A DNA stretch of 64,000 bases from Gnetum montanum. Lineage: Eukaryota > Streptophyta > Gnetopsida > Gnetales > Gnetaceae. A program made the position numbers and the translations under genes. Of this stretch, positions 11,201-23,900 are shown piece after piece. The notes beneath the pieces were generated by a model. The model ran no database searches. It saw nothing but the letters and a program-made list of their open reading frames with translations, and was not told where the DNA came from. The DNA is taken from NCBI GenBank assembly GCA_015680685.1, contig MNCI01015561.1:34418-98417 (forward strand), in the 5' to 3' direction. Every line of letters starts with the position of its first letter. Position 1 is the first letter of the stretch.

Positions 11201-14200
11201 CTGTATTATCACTATCATGCTTTTTGATAGTTTATGCGATGGAACTTTGGTTATGTTTGGTTGATCTACGATCCCAAGGTAATTTCGGTTATACATAAAA
11301 ATCAAATAAATTTTCATTTTACCTTTTCCAAGTGAAAAATTTCGAGCCATCACTTTCAAGAAGGCGTAAATTATCATAGGAAACTCTGGATCAAGAGAAA
11401 AAGATAAGAGGAATGTTGCAATACTTCTTGTGATTTTAGGTTGATAACAGGAAGTAGCAGATGATCTTTTTATCAAAGTATGCTAATGTAATTCCAACAC
11501 ATTTTGCCTTATGGTTTTGGAAAGCACAAATATTGTCCAAAGTTGAGTCCGATATCTTTCAGGGCAAGTCATTGGTTCCTTAAGGTACTTAAATATTCCA
11601 AACTTGACTCAGAGTTTCCAGAAGTGTTATGTCAAGAATCATGTATGACCCAAAATGATGAACAACTGCAGGCAACAAAATACAGTTTGAGATATGCTGG
11701 GGACACATTCAATAAAGTACTGCAAATGGAAAAGATAGAAATGTTCAGTTTGCTGACAGTGATACTTAGGAGGGAACACAAATAACCGGGAAAACACTTC
11801 AAGGGTTATATTATTGCATGTCCGAAATTTGAAGTCTTGCAAGCAGTGAGGTAAAGCTCTCTCTTTTTAACTGAACCTGAATACATTGCAATATTTAAAC
11901 CATTAAAATCAAGCATGTGGACATCGACTTAAAACACATACACAGAAGCAGGCACATTGACATCAAATATAATTATATCTAAAAAGGAAGTAGAATAGGA
12001 AATCAGTGATCCGACCTATGTCACCTCCAATGTTAAAGCTGCAAACCTACTTTCCAAAGTCATTAATAGGAGGAGAATGGTAGGGTTAATGTTCATTGAA
12101 GGTTTGGGAGATTTCCAAGCGAGAGGAGTAACTGTTGTTTATAGTTACCTTGCAAGTCCTTATGTTGGTTAATATTATGTATTAGCAAATATAATATCAA
12201 AGCTCTTTGTTATTGAGTTGACCTATTTAGTGTTTATTTGTAATTGTGGTGTTAGGCCCAAGACATGGCCCAAGAATTAATATTTGCAGTGATGTTAGTG
12301 GATTAATGGTATTGCACAGGTATTAATTATTGTGATGGTGATAGTGGTATCCATGCAAAGCATGAAATGGGATTCAAGGTGCTTTTGGTGGCACGATCTG
12401 TTTTTACCGGAGTCAGTTCTGTAAATTAGCTGAGGGATCGAGACAAGTATAGCTTTCCATTCTTGTCATATTTTGAGACATACTTTATCTGCTATATTTT
12501 TATTTTCTTAATTACAGTACTGTGAATCGATCTTGTGTTGAAACACCCTGCTAATCATCTTTCCAAAGATAATTATAGCACTTTCCTGCAACATCTGGAC
12601 ATTTGGATTGATTGAACAATATGAGCTGGGCTTTTGTTGTGGAGGTCTCCTTATGTTCTTGAGAGTTTTACCTTGAAAATCGTCTGTCTCTTATTTGCCT
12701 TCTTACATCAGCTGCTATTCTTGTTTAGTTCTTAATTCATTATTTTCAGTATTTTTGGCTGTGTTATCTCTTGCACGTTGTCGTTTTTCTGGTCCATTTG
12801 CTTTGCTGTGCTGTTTTTCTCAACAATGTCTTAACTTTATGTTTGGCACAAGGTTCTAGCAATCCTAATAATGAGGAGCAACGTGACGAGTCATGTGGGT
12901 TCTTGTCGTACCAACTATAATCATGCCTAGCAGGTTCACTAGTGCTCTGTTGAAGCCTGGGTATAAGGGAGTTCACTATGCTGATGTCTTGGTTAAGATA
13001 ATTGGTTGGACAAGGGCTACTGCTTTAGTTTTATTTTAAGTTTATTTAGTCGAATACACATTTATTTTTTATCTTTGTGGCTTATGCTATACATGGGCAT
13101 GTTTTTAATTCTATAACATTGAGTAGCATTAAATATTTTTCAATACAACGGAATCCTTTTACCGTGTTTGGCAAATTATATCCTGAACCACTTTGTTATT
13201 CCAGGTTTTACTGGGTCCTACTGGGTTGATGAATCCGAACTACCTGCAAGCTGAAGCTGCTACGTATGCTTTATCCACAGCAATGGACATTTCTCCTGGG
13301 GATGTATTTTCTGAATTCGTTAAGGTAATGCCAATTCCATTAAATAATTACATGTTTGCTTCTTATTGAAGTTTGCATTGATGTCGTATAGTTTTCTAAT
13401 CACATAGTTAATTTTATTATGCAATTATATTTCCGATGCATTTCAGAGACTTTTAAATCTTCAAGAGCGAGACCTACATGATAACCTTACAGAAGATGAA
13501 ATCAAGGTAACATGTTGTTCTTAAGATTCATTAAAAACTTACATAAAGTTCCGCATTCTAATATCATTTTCCCCATCATATATTTGAGGAAGAATGGATT
13601 TTTTATACAAAAGCAATAAAGTTTGATTTTTGTAAATGTAGGAGAACTTTTAAAGAAATAATAGTGATACGTGTAAATTTAAAGGATTATCTGATAAACA
13701 AATATTTAATGATTGGCTGTCAAATTCGCTATATAATCAATTTCCAGTTTTCATGGGCATGATATATGTTCTTGTAACACCGTTTGTTACCTTTTAAACT
13801 TCTCAGCTCATTGCTAACTAATTATTGACTAGTCAACCTAACTTGCCTAACTAATATCAAGGTGTGTGGTTTACTTTCTACTCACATGTTTGATCCTGCT
13901 TCTGAAATATAAAAGCATTATTGATGAGTAGTGAGTATGCCCTACACCCAACCATATGAATCACAAGCGTGCACTAGTGATCTAGTCAAATTCCTTGGAC
14001 TTAGTTCTTAAGTCCACCTAAAGTCAAAGATTGTGAACCAAAGGGTCATGTGATCGTTGTCTTCATAACTCATACTTGTATGTGTGCTTTATGTATGGTT
14101 AAGTATGAGTTAATGCATATGATGTTTTTTTTATTTATATTTTTATATATTTTTATCTTGGAAAAATGAATAATCGATGATTATCAATTTTAACTACCTA

Positions 14201-17200
14201 ACTTTTCTAAAGGCAAACTATCTTAACATAAATATCTGTACCCACTTGCTGTACATATCCCGAACTCATATTAACACTATGGGTTACCAAGTGATGATTA
14301 TTGGACATTCCAAATGGTTACCAATGAGATTACCAAGCATTATACATTATGCTCGAAGTGGTTGTACTTATGTGTTCATGATTAATTACTTTAATTATTA
14401 TAACTTGGAGTGTAAAATGCATTTAAAATAAAGTGCAGATTAAGAAAGATGAAGCTGATTCAAGTGCTACAATGAATCCCAGAAATGTCGACTTTAGTGC
14501 CATTCATGCCAATGGGTTCAGGTACATGGTGCTTGAATAAAGTTCCATACAATCTCTTTCATTCACATTTTGGGCACTCAGGGCACTCAGAGGGAAAATA
14601 TTCCAACTCTAGAAACAACAAATTGCAAGGGCTTTACTACACTATGGACTTAACGTGCCATAAATGTGGCTGGTGTGTACATTTATATAGGCTTGACTGC
14701 ATCAGCGTCAATGCATCTGTGTTGATGCATGTCACCATGCATCAACGGGGATATGTCAATGAGGTTACATTGACGAGGCTGCATTGATGCATGCCCATTG
14801 ACATAGCTAGTTGAACTACGCTTCATCACACCCCCATGATTGATTGAAAACTCATACTTGAGTAAACAAAAGTAGGATCGAGTTTCTTACAAAATTTGGT
14901 AAGTATGGAATTTATTAATTGAAAGACAATAGACAGATAGATAGACTAATCGACTTTGAGTGCTAGATTGTACAGGGTTACAAACTTGGTGTTCATGACA
15001 ACAAAATTGGACAACAAAATTTTCAGCAGGTTCCTTTGATTGCGGAAGATAAGGTGAACTTTCAAATAGTACCAGGATGTGGAGGCTCCTGACGTTCCTG
15101 AGGTGTTGAAGGTTCTTTGCTAGGTTTCGGTGCTTGTGGTGGTTGAGGTTGTTTTGTTGCTGCCATTGTTGCTGGTGGAAGTCTGAAAGCATTTAGTAAT
15201 GCTTTCATCTTCTCTTCCTTGCCATGTGGGTCGTACACAGTCCATGTTACTTCGTCAATGTGGGCTGGCACAGGAATATCATAGGCACAACATTGTGGGG
15301 AACATTTCCTTGGCATTGACAAATCATGCTGTGAATTGTTTACGTATGATGTTGAATGTCTTGACTAGATTTTGCAGCGTGTGGTAGTCATTCATTCTCT
15401 TGGCTAGGTTCTCAGCAATAGATCATTGCTTAGTGAATTTGCTTTTGAGAACTTCATGCTCCATGTTGGCTGTCTCCAATTGTTATTTAGTCTCCTTATG
15501 GTGCTTGAATTCTGCCTGGTACAAGATGTAAGAATTGGCCACCTACTTCTCTAACTCGGTCCTTAGCCTCCTTGTGGTTAATATAGCCAAGTTTGTGTAA
15601 CGGAGGTTGGCAAGCTCCATATACTTAGTCATCTCCTTGATCTGTAGCTCTTTTAGGCAGATTTCTGCCTTGTTGTATATGTTTTAGCCATTAAAGATTG
15701 CCTGACACACATCACCTCCTTGCTGGAGTTGTTAGAGGGCCTTGTTCATTTTCACCTTGGCTAGTTGTATCTCTTTTTCATTCATCTCTTTGAGGAGGCT
15801 TGGTTGGTCCCTGTAATGGTTTTTGACCTGTTCAAATTTTAATGTCTGGTTATTCCAAGTGGCTACCTCAATGGTCCTTTATTTGGCAAAGGGCTTGGAC
15901 TTCCTATGGGTGGCTTAATGCTAGAATGATAAAATGATGGCTCCCCACCATCTATCGAACCTTGGTGTTGTTGAAATTGCTGCTCGTGGATTTTTCGGAG
16001 CCTTTTTGCAATTGCAAGCACTTTTGGTGTGGTTTCCCCGGTAGGTGGGGTGGTGGCCTCTCCTCTTCCTGTAGCTTTGTAGTTACCTTATTTTTCATTA
16101 TCTCTTGCCAAGATGCGGTAGGAGCATGGCGGAGTGTGTCATTGGCATAACATGCTATGCCTCCTCTCTTGCAGAGTTTTCTTATAAGACATTGCAAGGG
16201 GAGTGTTTTCCTTCCTTTTTCATTTTCTTTAAGTTGCTTCTCTATTTCCAGATAGATAAGTTGAGGAAGGTTGACCGGGAATTTGCTGCTTAGAGCGGCA
16301 CATGCATAGGTGGAGAAGGTTGTGACCTTACTTGGTTTCACCATGGGGTTTAGGTGATAGGTCATGATTTTGAAATATGTACGCTCTGCCTTGATGAGTG
16401 CATCATACTCCTTACAGTTCAGCCCATAACAGCGTTGGATCCATTCTTTCTTGGCCTCTGGGTCCACCTGAGTTGATATATTCGCCAAGGTTGCCCAAAT
16501 ATTGGGCAAATTGAAGGCCTTTGCAGTGGCTTCAACTGACTAGGAGGTGGTGATGTTTTTGATCATAACTGATGCGTCTCCTTGCCTGTTGTTCCAGAAT
16601 AAGTAAGTTTCCCTCATGTACCATTTTCCATTGGAGGAGAGAATGGGCCATAGTTGTGTGTGGAGTTTCTTAGGCACCAACTCCAAGAAGGGTCCAAAGT
16701 TTAGTTCTTGGAGAACTGAGCTCTAAATCTTCTTGGTTTGGATCTTTTCTAGGCAAGCTTTTGTTAATGTGACCTCCAGGTTGGGTCTTGGTCTTGGTGC
16801 CTCATCTTGCCTAGATTGGCCAATTTCAACTGTTGGAATTTGCCGAATAGATTCCACTTTGGGATTGTTTCGAAGAGGTCCCATTGTATGAGTTGGTTCG
16901 GCCTCTTGCTCTTGGGCTTCTTGTTGTTGTTATTGGCCCCTTCTTCTTGGTGGCTACTTCTCCTTTGGATGGGAAGGTTCTTCTGTTGGTGTCATTTGCG
17001 ATCACAAACACAACCATGGATTAACATTTTAGTGTATAATCTTTAGTTTCTTTTTGATACCTTTCTTATTGGGTTAGGTTAAACTTAGGTTCATTTGTGA
17101 TGCTGGTAGGTTCATTATTTTATTTGTAGCTATCAAAGGTTGTGTGTGAGGTTTAACTTGGTTTGGAGTAGGATTTTTAATATTATTTTAATGGTTAAAC

Positions 17201-20200
17201 CATGGGGAGTTAAAAAATGCCGAATTTTTTTCATAAACCAAAGGTTTGTGGCTCCCACGATGAAAAGCTTACCTCTTGTAGCTGGCGATTGAAGAATGAG
17301 GTAAATTGGGCGAGCGGTTTGTGAGTTATGGTGTTTGGAAGGTCTTTGGGCTGTGAAAATGACAAAAACTCATGCGTTTGAAAGTGAATATGAAAAAATT
17401 GATAAATGTTGATGCATATTTATACTATTTTTGTGTTGCATCAATGGGGATGTGTCGATGTATCTGGTTACATCAACAAGGATGCATCAATGTAGCTATT
17501 TTCAATAATTTTTTCCAATTAAAAATCTAAGTATGTTGGGGGAGTTTTAAAATGAAAGTAGAGTCCAAAGGAAGCCAGAAAAGCTGAGAATGATGACAAA
17601 ATAGGGCATGAGATTGGCTTAGAAAAAGAGATTTGGAGGAAATTGAATGATGCCAAGGTGTTGCAAAATTGGATGTGTATGTTGTAAAATGATGAGATCA
17701 ATTGCAAAATGACCAAGGGATAGGAAGTTTAATTGAACAAGACCAAGGAGTATGTAAGTGGGTCCTCCCCAGAGCAGGCTCATGCCATCAATGCCCTTGC
17801 ATGCCCTCATACCAAGGAGTCTGTGGGCCCCAAGGATGATGAATGATCATTGTCAGTTAAAGATTGAATCCGTGCAAGAAATTGTCAAAGGGTTATGACA
17901 AACCAAAATGGACACAGTAACTAACCATGATTGGAGGTTGTGAGGTGGTAGATGACAAGAAGAGAGGGATGAGAGAGAGAATGGAATGGAGTCTCACATC
18001 CTAGTCACATGAAGTCCTCGTGGCATGTGTGATTAAGATGATTAGATACTGTCCCATCCTTAGTTGGAACTAAGTCCATCTACTTCTAGTGACTTCAGAT
18101 TGTCACGTTCAGATCGTTTGACCCCCTAAAGTTCATGACCATCCCCAAAGATCAACCACCATTCCAAGTAAAGAAGAAAAGAGAAGCAGGAAGGTAGGAA
18201 GGGCCTTAGTTAGAGGGGTGCTTTCAGACATGGGTAACATGTCTCTCTAACCCCATAACCAGTGCTTGTGGCCTGTTATTGTGTCTAAGGGGTGTGCTTT
18301 GAATTCCCATGTTTTTTTCGTAGGAACTACACCATGCACAAACATGTTTTCTATTATTGGTCAACAGTAGGAATGGTGAGAGATCAATGAGAATACCTAT
18401 AAAACTCAACTAGGTACAGAAGGTGACAAGTTCCTTTGAAGCCACAACCTTGTCTATTCCACTTGATTTGTTCCAAGTTTGTTAAGTATCAAGGTGATTA
18501 ATTCTTTATAAGTTGTAATTAAGAAAGGACCTCATGCTTCCAAGATGCAAAACCTCATAGAATTGAGTGGAATGGGTGGATGACATGGAGTCACTGCCTG
18601 ATACCATTAGAAAGTTAATATTTCATTAATCAATGTCATAATCCAAAAACAAAATCTAGTCATTAAACAATCAATTCAAATGTGAAGTCTAGCTTTAAAT
18701 GAACTTCCAATAGTAGTAGCTGTGGCAAAAAAAATTCAAGATTCCTGATGAACAACAGCAAAGAAAACAACACAAAAGGCAAAATAAACAAGGGAAAAAT
18801 GTATAAAATAAGTTGTAAAATATTCAAGAAAATTGAAAACGTATAAAGAATGCTGTAAAAGAAAGAACTTGAGAATTTGAGTAGCCATCATGGAATCTTA
18901 ACATGGATGGTTATTTCCCCCATGACTAAGTTGGAAGGGGGAGATCCAAAAGATAGAACGTGCTTGGCCATTGGTTGAGGTGTGTGCACCAATGGTTATT
19001 CTTGGTTTAAGGAAAGGTTTGACTTGGTGAATGTTGACCAATAATTGCTTGTCTAGGTTGGAAGGGTGGTAAATCATCATGGCCCTAGATGGAAAAGTTG
19101 TGTGAATCAGATAAGGTCCTTCCCATAGTGTTTGAAATTTTGTGAATTGTCGTACGTGCATGGGATTCCACTAAAGAACCTTATCTGTTGGTTGAAATTT
19201 AACTTTTCTTATCATTAAGTCATGCTGTTGTTTGGTGTGTGCCTTGTGCACTTCATTCATGGACAAGGCTACTAATTGGTTTTCATTTAGCACATTTAGT
19301 GTCATTAATAGTTCTCTTTGGACGAGACTTAGATTGAGGTCAAGATCACAAGCTCTTGAAAGTGTATAGAGCTTTGCTTGGATTGGAAAAGTTGGAATTT
19401 TCCTATACACTAACTCATAGGAGAAATAATCAATAGGAAGTTTCCAAGTTGACCGATAAGCCCATAGAACATTGTTGAGTTTTGTTTCCTATATTTGGTA
19501 ACCGTACATGTAAGTATTCTAGTTAGTTCCTGATCGGTGAATTCTGCTTGACTGTTAGCTTGGAGGTGGTAGAGAGTTGTAAGTTTGTGTTCTACCCCTA
19601 AGCGTTGTATTAGTTTCTTAAAAGTTACACATGTAAAATGTGTTCCATTATCAGAAATTAGTGCCCTTGGCACACCAAAGTTGTTTACCACATTTTGTTG
19701 TACAAACCGTGCTGTTGTAGAGGATGAACAATCAATAATGGTGGCAGCTTTAGCCCATTTTGTGCAGTAGTCAACTGCTACAATGATGTACACCTTTTCA
19801 TTAGACATGGGGTTGATTGGCCCTGTGAAATTGATGCCCCAAAGATTGAAAGGCTCCAATGGTTGAATCCACTGTTGGGACCCTTATATTTGTGTAGTCA
19901 TCCCTCCATCTCGTTGGTAATGTTCACACGAATGGGAGAACTGAAGATGGTTGGCTAGTAATATCTTGCCATGAGGATTTTAATGACCATCTTCCTCCCA
20001 GCATAATTGTAACGAACCACTTCTCCTTGAGTTTTTATGTTAATGATTGTAATTGTTTTTCTGTGTGTTTGTGTGCATGTTTTGTATTCAAGTTGTGTGT
20101 GTGCTTTTCTTGGACTCTGGTGGAAATGACTGATTGGAATACTAATAAATTTGTTGACCTGATTTTTACATGTATTATGATTAAATGTTTAAATACTTTA

Positions 20201-20917
20201 TGCATAAGAAATATGCTTTAAAATACATGTCGGGAATGTTTTAAAATAATAATAATAATAAATATATTGGAAAAAAATATATTTTCTGTTCTATTTCAAC
20301 AGAGATGCTGAAAAACAAAAGAAAAACATTGGACAATACTTTAAGGTGTGCCTCAAGAGCTAAAACAGGTATGTTGAGATGCAAAAGAATGCTCATACTG
20401 AGGAACTTGACCTATGAATCAAGTTGGAGGAACCTGATCCATGAATTTGGGATATTGTGTGCAAATACCATAGCTTTATATTTTATTTTTAAATGTGATG
20501 CATTGCTCTTTGTAGTTTAAAATTGTAGATTATTAGTACCCTCTCCATGACTGTAGATGGTCACATGATACCTTTCAAGGCTCATAAGATGATGGGAAAA
20601 TTCACATTGCTAATGACCTGAAAAAGAAGGTGCCTTATTTGATTATATATCATGAACTACCCTAATCATGAATCTATTGTGAAAACTTTTTCCTTGCATC
20701 TTATGACAATTTTGAATGATAAAGAGATAGATATTATGCTGTAATGTTTTGTAATTATCAAGAGGAAGAGGAATTGAACATGAGATCTAGCAAAATCTGA
20801 ATTCTGAAATATCAAAATTGTTGATTTAGGAATTGAACCTGCAACCTGTGAATATACATATTTTATTGATTTTTTTTATAGTGATCATGAGGAGAATTGA
20901 ACTCATCACTCATTGCT

Positions 20918-20955
<38 letters not shown>

Positions 20956-23900
20956 TTTTGTTTTTTATAAAAAAGAAAAGAACACAAACAGTTCCCAAGA
21001 AGTTAGTTACAAGAAACCATCCATTATCCCTTATTCAACCTACAAATAGGGAGAGGAGGAGAGGAAAAAAAAACACACAAGGCAAAAGTAGCTGAGCAGA
21101 ATGAAAAAAATAAAAAAGAAGTGGGGGGTGGGGGTGATACAACAATAGGGAGTGTGGTTGGGAAGGGAGTGAAGACTGTGGCTGCTATAGGGGATAGCAA
21201 GGAGAGAAAAAACAAGTGCTGCATAGCGATCCAATATTCTGATAGTTCCTCTTAGTAGGCAAGATATCTAAGCAGGGAGGTAAAATGATCTATCTTTGTT
21301 ATGTTTGATAATGGCCAGCAAGGGCTGATTTTCTCAAACTTCTCTCTTCTTGCTTGCATAGCCACCTTCACAATACTTGTATGAAATTATCAAGATTGTT
21401 GTTGTAAGGTTAGATTGTTGAAATCTTTATTACTTTTTTTGGATCTCTCCACTTGTCCACTGCACTCACAGCTAAATGACTTGGATGAGAGTTATTTTTG
21501 TAATGATTCAGAAACACCCATGATGATTTGGGGCATTTTTGACAAAAGATTGCCAATAGGGGCCAAGGGTCCTTGATATGCGGATTGGTAGCATCAGTAG
21601 AAAGTGATAGTATCCTTGGGCCCATGGATAATTGTGAATGTTTTAAAATTGTTGAATTCTTGGGTTTTGGTTGTAATTTGGTTGATGAACACTCCTCCTT
21701 TGAATGCATAAATCTTGGATCTGAATTTTGAACTATACTTTTTTTATCTATACCTTCTCAAGTTTGATTTTGATATCTTTCTGTAAGTTGATGGAGTGGG
21801 GAAAAACCTAGGATGGTAATTTATGGTTGTGATCTATTTATTTTCTGCTATTGAACATATGAATTTCCTAATTAAATGATTAATGGTAAAATGGTTACAA
21901 GAGTTAAATTCAAATGATCTTGTTTTGTGTGTTGCTGGAAATTATAAAATATTATTACGTGATGAGTCTTGCACAAATATTTTACTATGGCTATTTCTGT
22001 TTAAAATTATCTCATAACTCTTAAAATTAATATTGATTGACCTGTTTTAGAGCTAGATTTAGGCATTGTGGATTTTGTTTTAATTTTATAGGTTAATGTT
22101 AGTTTGATTGTTATAGAAAGAAAGCCATTGAGGCATTTTCTTCTTTTAGCTAGGTTTCTTTTTGTGGGGCTTCGAGTGCTAGCTCTTGCTTTTTATGAAT
22201 GGGTATTACAATAATGGCCCCCACAAGGGCCCTCATGAGCATCTTGGAGGATTTGAAGTTGATCATTGTAAATGTTTCTCTTGATTTCGATGTAGTGTTT
22301 GGCCTTGTGAGGAAACTGCTATTTCTTTTTGGTATTCCATTCTTGTGGCAGCTCTTGAGTGAGTGGATAGGAGAGGAAGTCCTTGTACGTATTAGTATAT
22401 TCTAGGCTTTGCATTTCAATAGTTTTGGCAAAGAGGATTTTATTTGAAAATTGGTTAGATAAAGATTATTCTTTTTGCTGTCCCATTGTAACTGAGAGAA
22501 GTGGTTAGTGACCACATTATCTGTTCCCTTTTTGTCCACCATAGTGAGATCAAACTCCTATAGAATCATCAACCACAGTATGACATAGGTGCTCATCATT
22601 GGTTTGTTCATGAGGAACTAGATAGCACTGTGGTCTATGTGCACAAAAACTTGATATCCAAGCACATAATGCGTGAATTTCTCTAAGGCATACACCACTG
22701 CCATGAGTTCTTTTTTCATAGTGGTGTAGTTCAGTTGTGTTCTCACAATGCTTCGACATGCACAATGGATGTAGTAGGGACGTTTTTAATCGTCCAATTG
22801 TGTAAGCATGGCTCCAAGGCATAATTGGATGCTTTAGTCATAATATGAGATGGCTTGGACCAATCATGCACATGTAGAGTTGGAGTGTCTATGAGCTTCT
22901 ATTTTAACTGTTGAAATGCATTCTCACATTCCTTGGTCCAAGTGAAAAATGCATCCTTCTTTATCAGGTCCACCAGCAGTTTAACAATTTCTGAGAAGTT
23001 TTCAATGAAGTGCCTGTAATAACTAGCTAGTGTGGCCAAGGAATGACTTTACATCTATCATCGTTTTAGGTTGTCTGGTGATTTCTTGGATGACCCATAC
23101 TTTTTCTGGGTCGACCTTGATCCTTTTGTTTAAAATTCTATGCCCCAGTACAATGCCCTCCAGGACTATTAGATGGCTCTTTTACTAGTTGAGTTTTAAG
23201 TTAGTCTCCACGCAATGTTGAAGCTCTTGCTTAAGATAGTCCAAGGCTTTCTTGAATGTGGCACTGTAGGTAGAGAAGCCATCCATAAAAATTTCTACCT
23301 TGTTACCAAGTTTCCACGAATCACAGGGAAATCAATAGGATAAGACCACTCATAGATGACGGTCACAATGTCCTTCACTAGCCCTAGAGGGATAGTGATG
23401 GATTGATTTGCTAGCTCTAGTTTGATGTTGCTATTCTGGAGAGGAGGTAGGTTCCAAGCCTTGTACATTTCTTGGAAAATCAAGTTGACCTTAGAGCCTA
23501 AGACCACTAGAGCCTTGCATGGTTTGTTTCCTATGATCTGTAAGTAAATAAGGGGACTTCTAGGATCAGATCATTTCTTGTGAAGGTGGCAAGCCTTTAT
23601 CCAATTGGTGATCGGATGGCTGAACATGATAGTGTGGATTTGGGGGAATGTTTGGTTTGAAGGAAGCTCGGTAGAACTTTTGGAGGTAGAAACAATAGGT
23701 TTGGGAGCCACAAGTGTTTGTGAGGATTTCGTGAGGTTGTTGGTTTTGAAGAACGGTTTCTTATAAGGCTTTGGTTTAGGACTACTTGGATGGATATTTG
23801 GCTTTAGATTCACTACCCTTGCAGCATTTCATTGCTGTGGCTGTGTGGGGATTTCACCTTGCATGGATGACGCGGGTGGCAAAGGTGCAGTTGGTGGTGG

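Larger units (their letters stand above)
8261..13204 (+). other. GCN1: GCN1 intron 2 (4.9 kb)
   Basis: This intron separates exons ending SCCE and starting VLLGP. It is AT-rich. It contains a SINE-like repeat near 9190-9345 and a short G/T-rich repetitive stretch at 9398-9540. The rest, including several short open frames, has no recognisable coding similarity. Confidence 0.85.

Noticed and set aside
15062-17017. Third gypsy ORF as an envelope gene
   Set aside because: No signal peptide, furin-like site or membrane segment is visible; coiled coil and Pro-rich tail alone are not enough.
20913-21234. Short open frames around the AG repeat
   Set aside because: Low-complexity Glu/Arg or Phe/Ser/Pro strings produced by the microsatellite and G-rich stretch.
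20008-22210. Complete small LTR retrotransposon with two LTRs
   Set aside because: No direct repeat of the terminal sequences was found within the insert, so a solo LTR or non-autonomous unit is the safer call.
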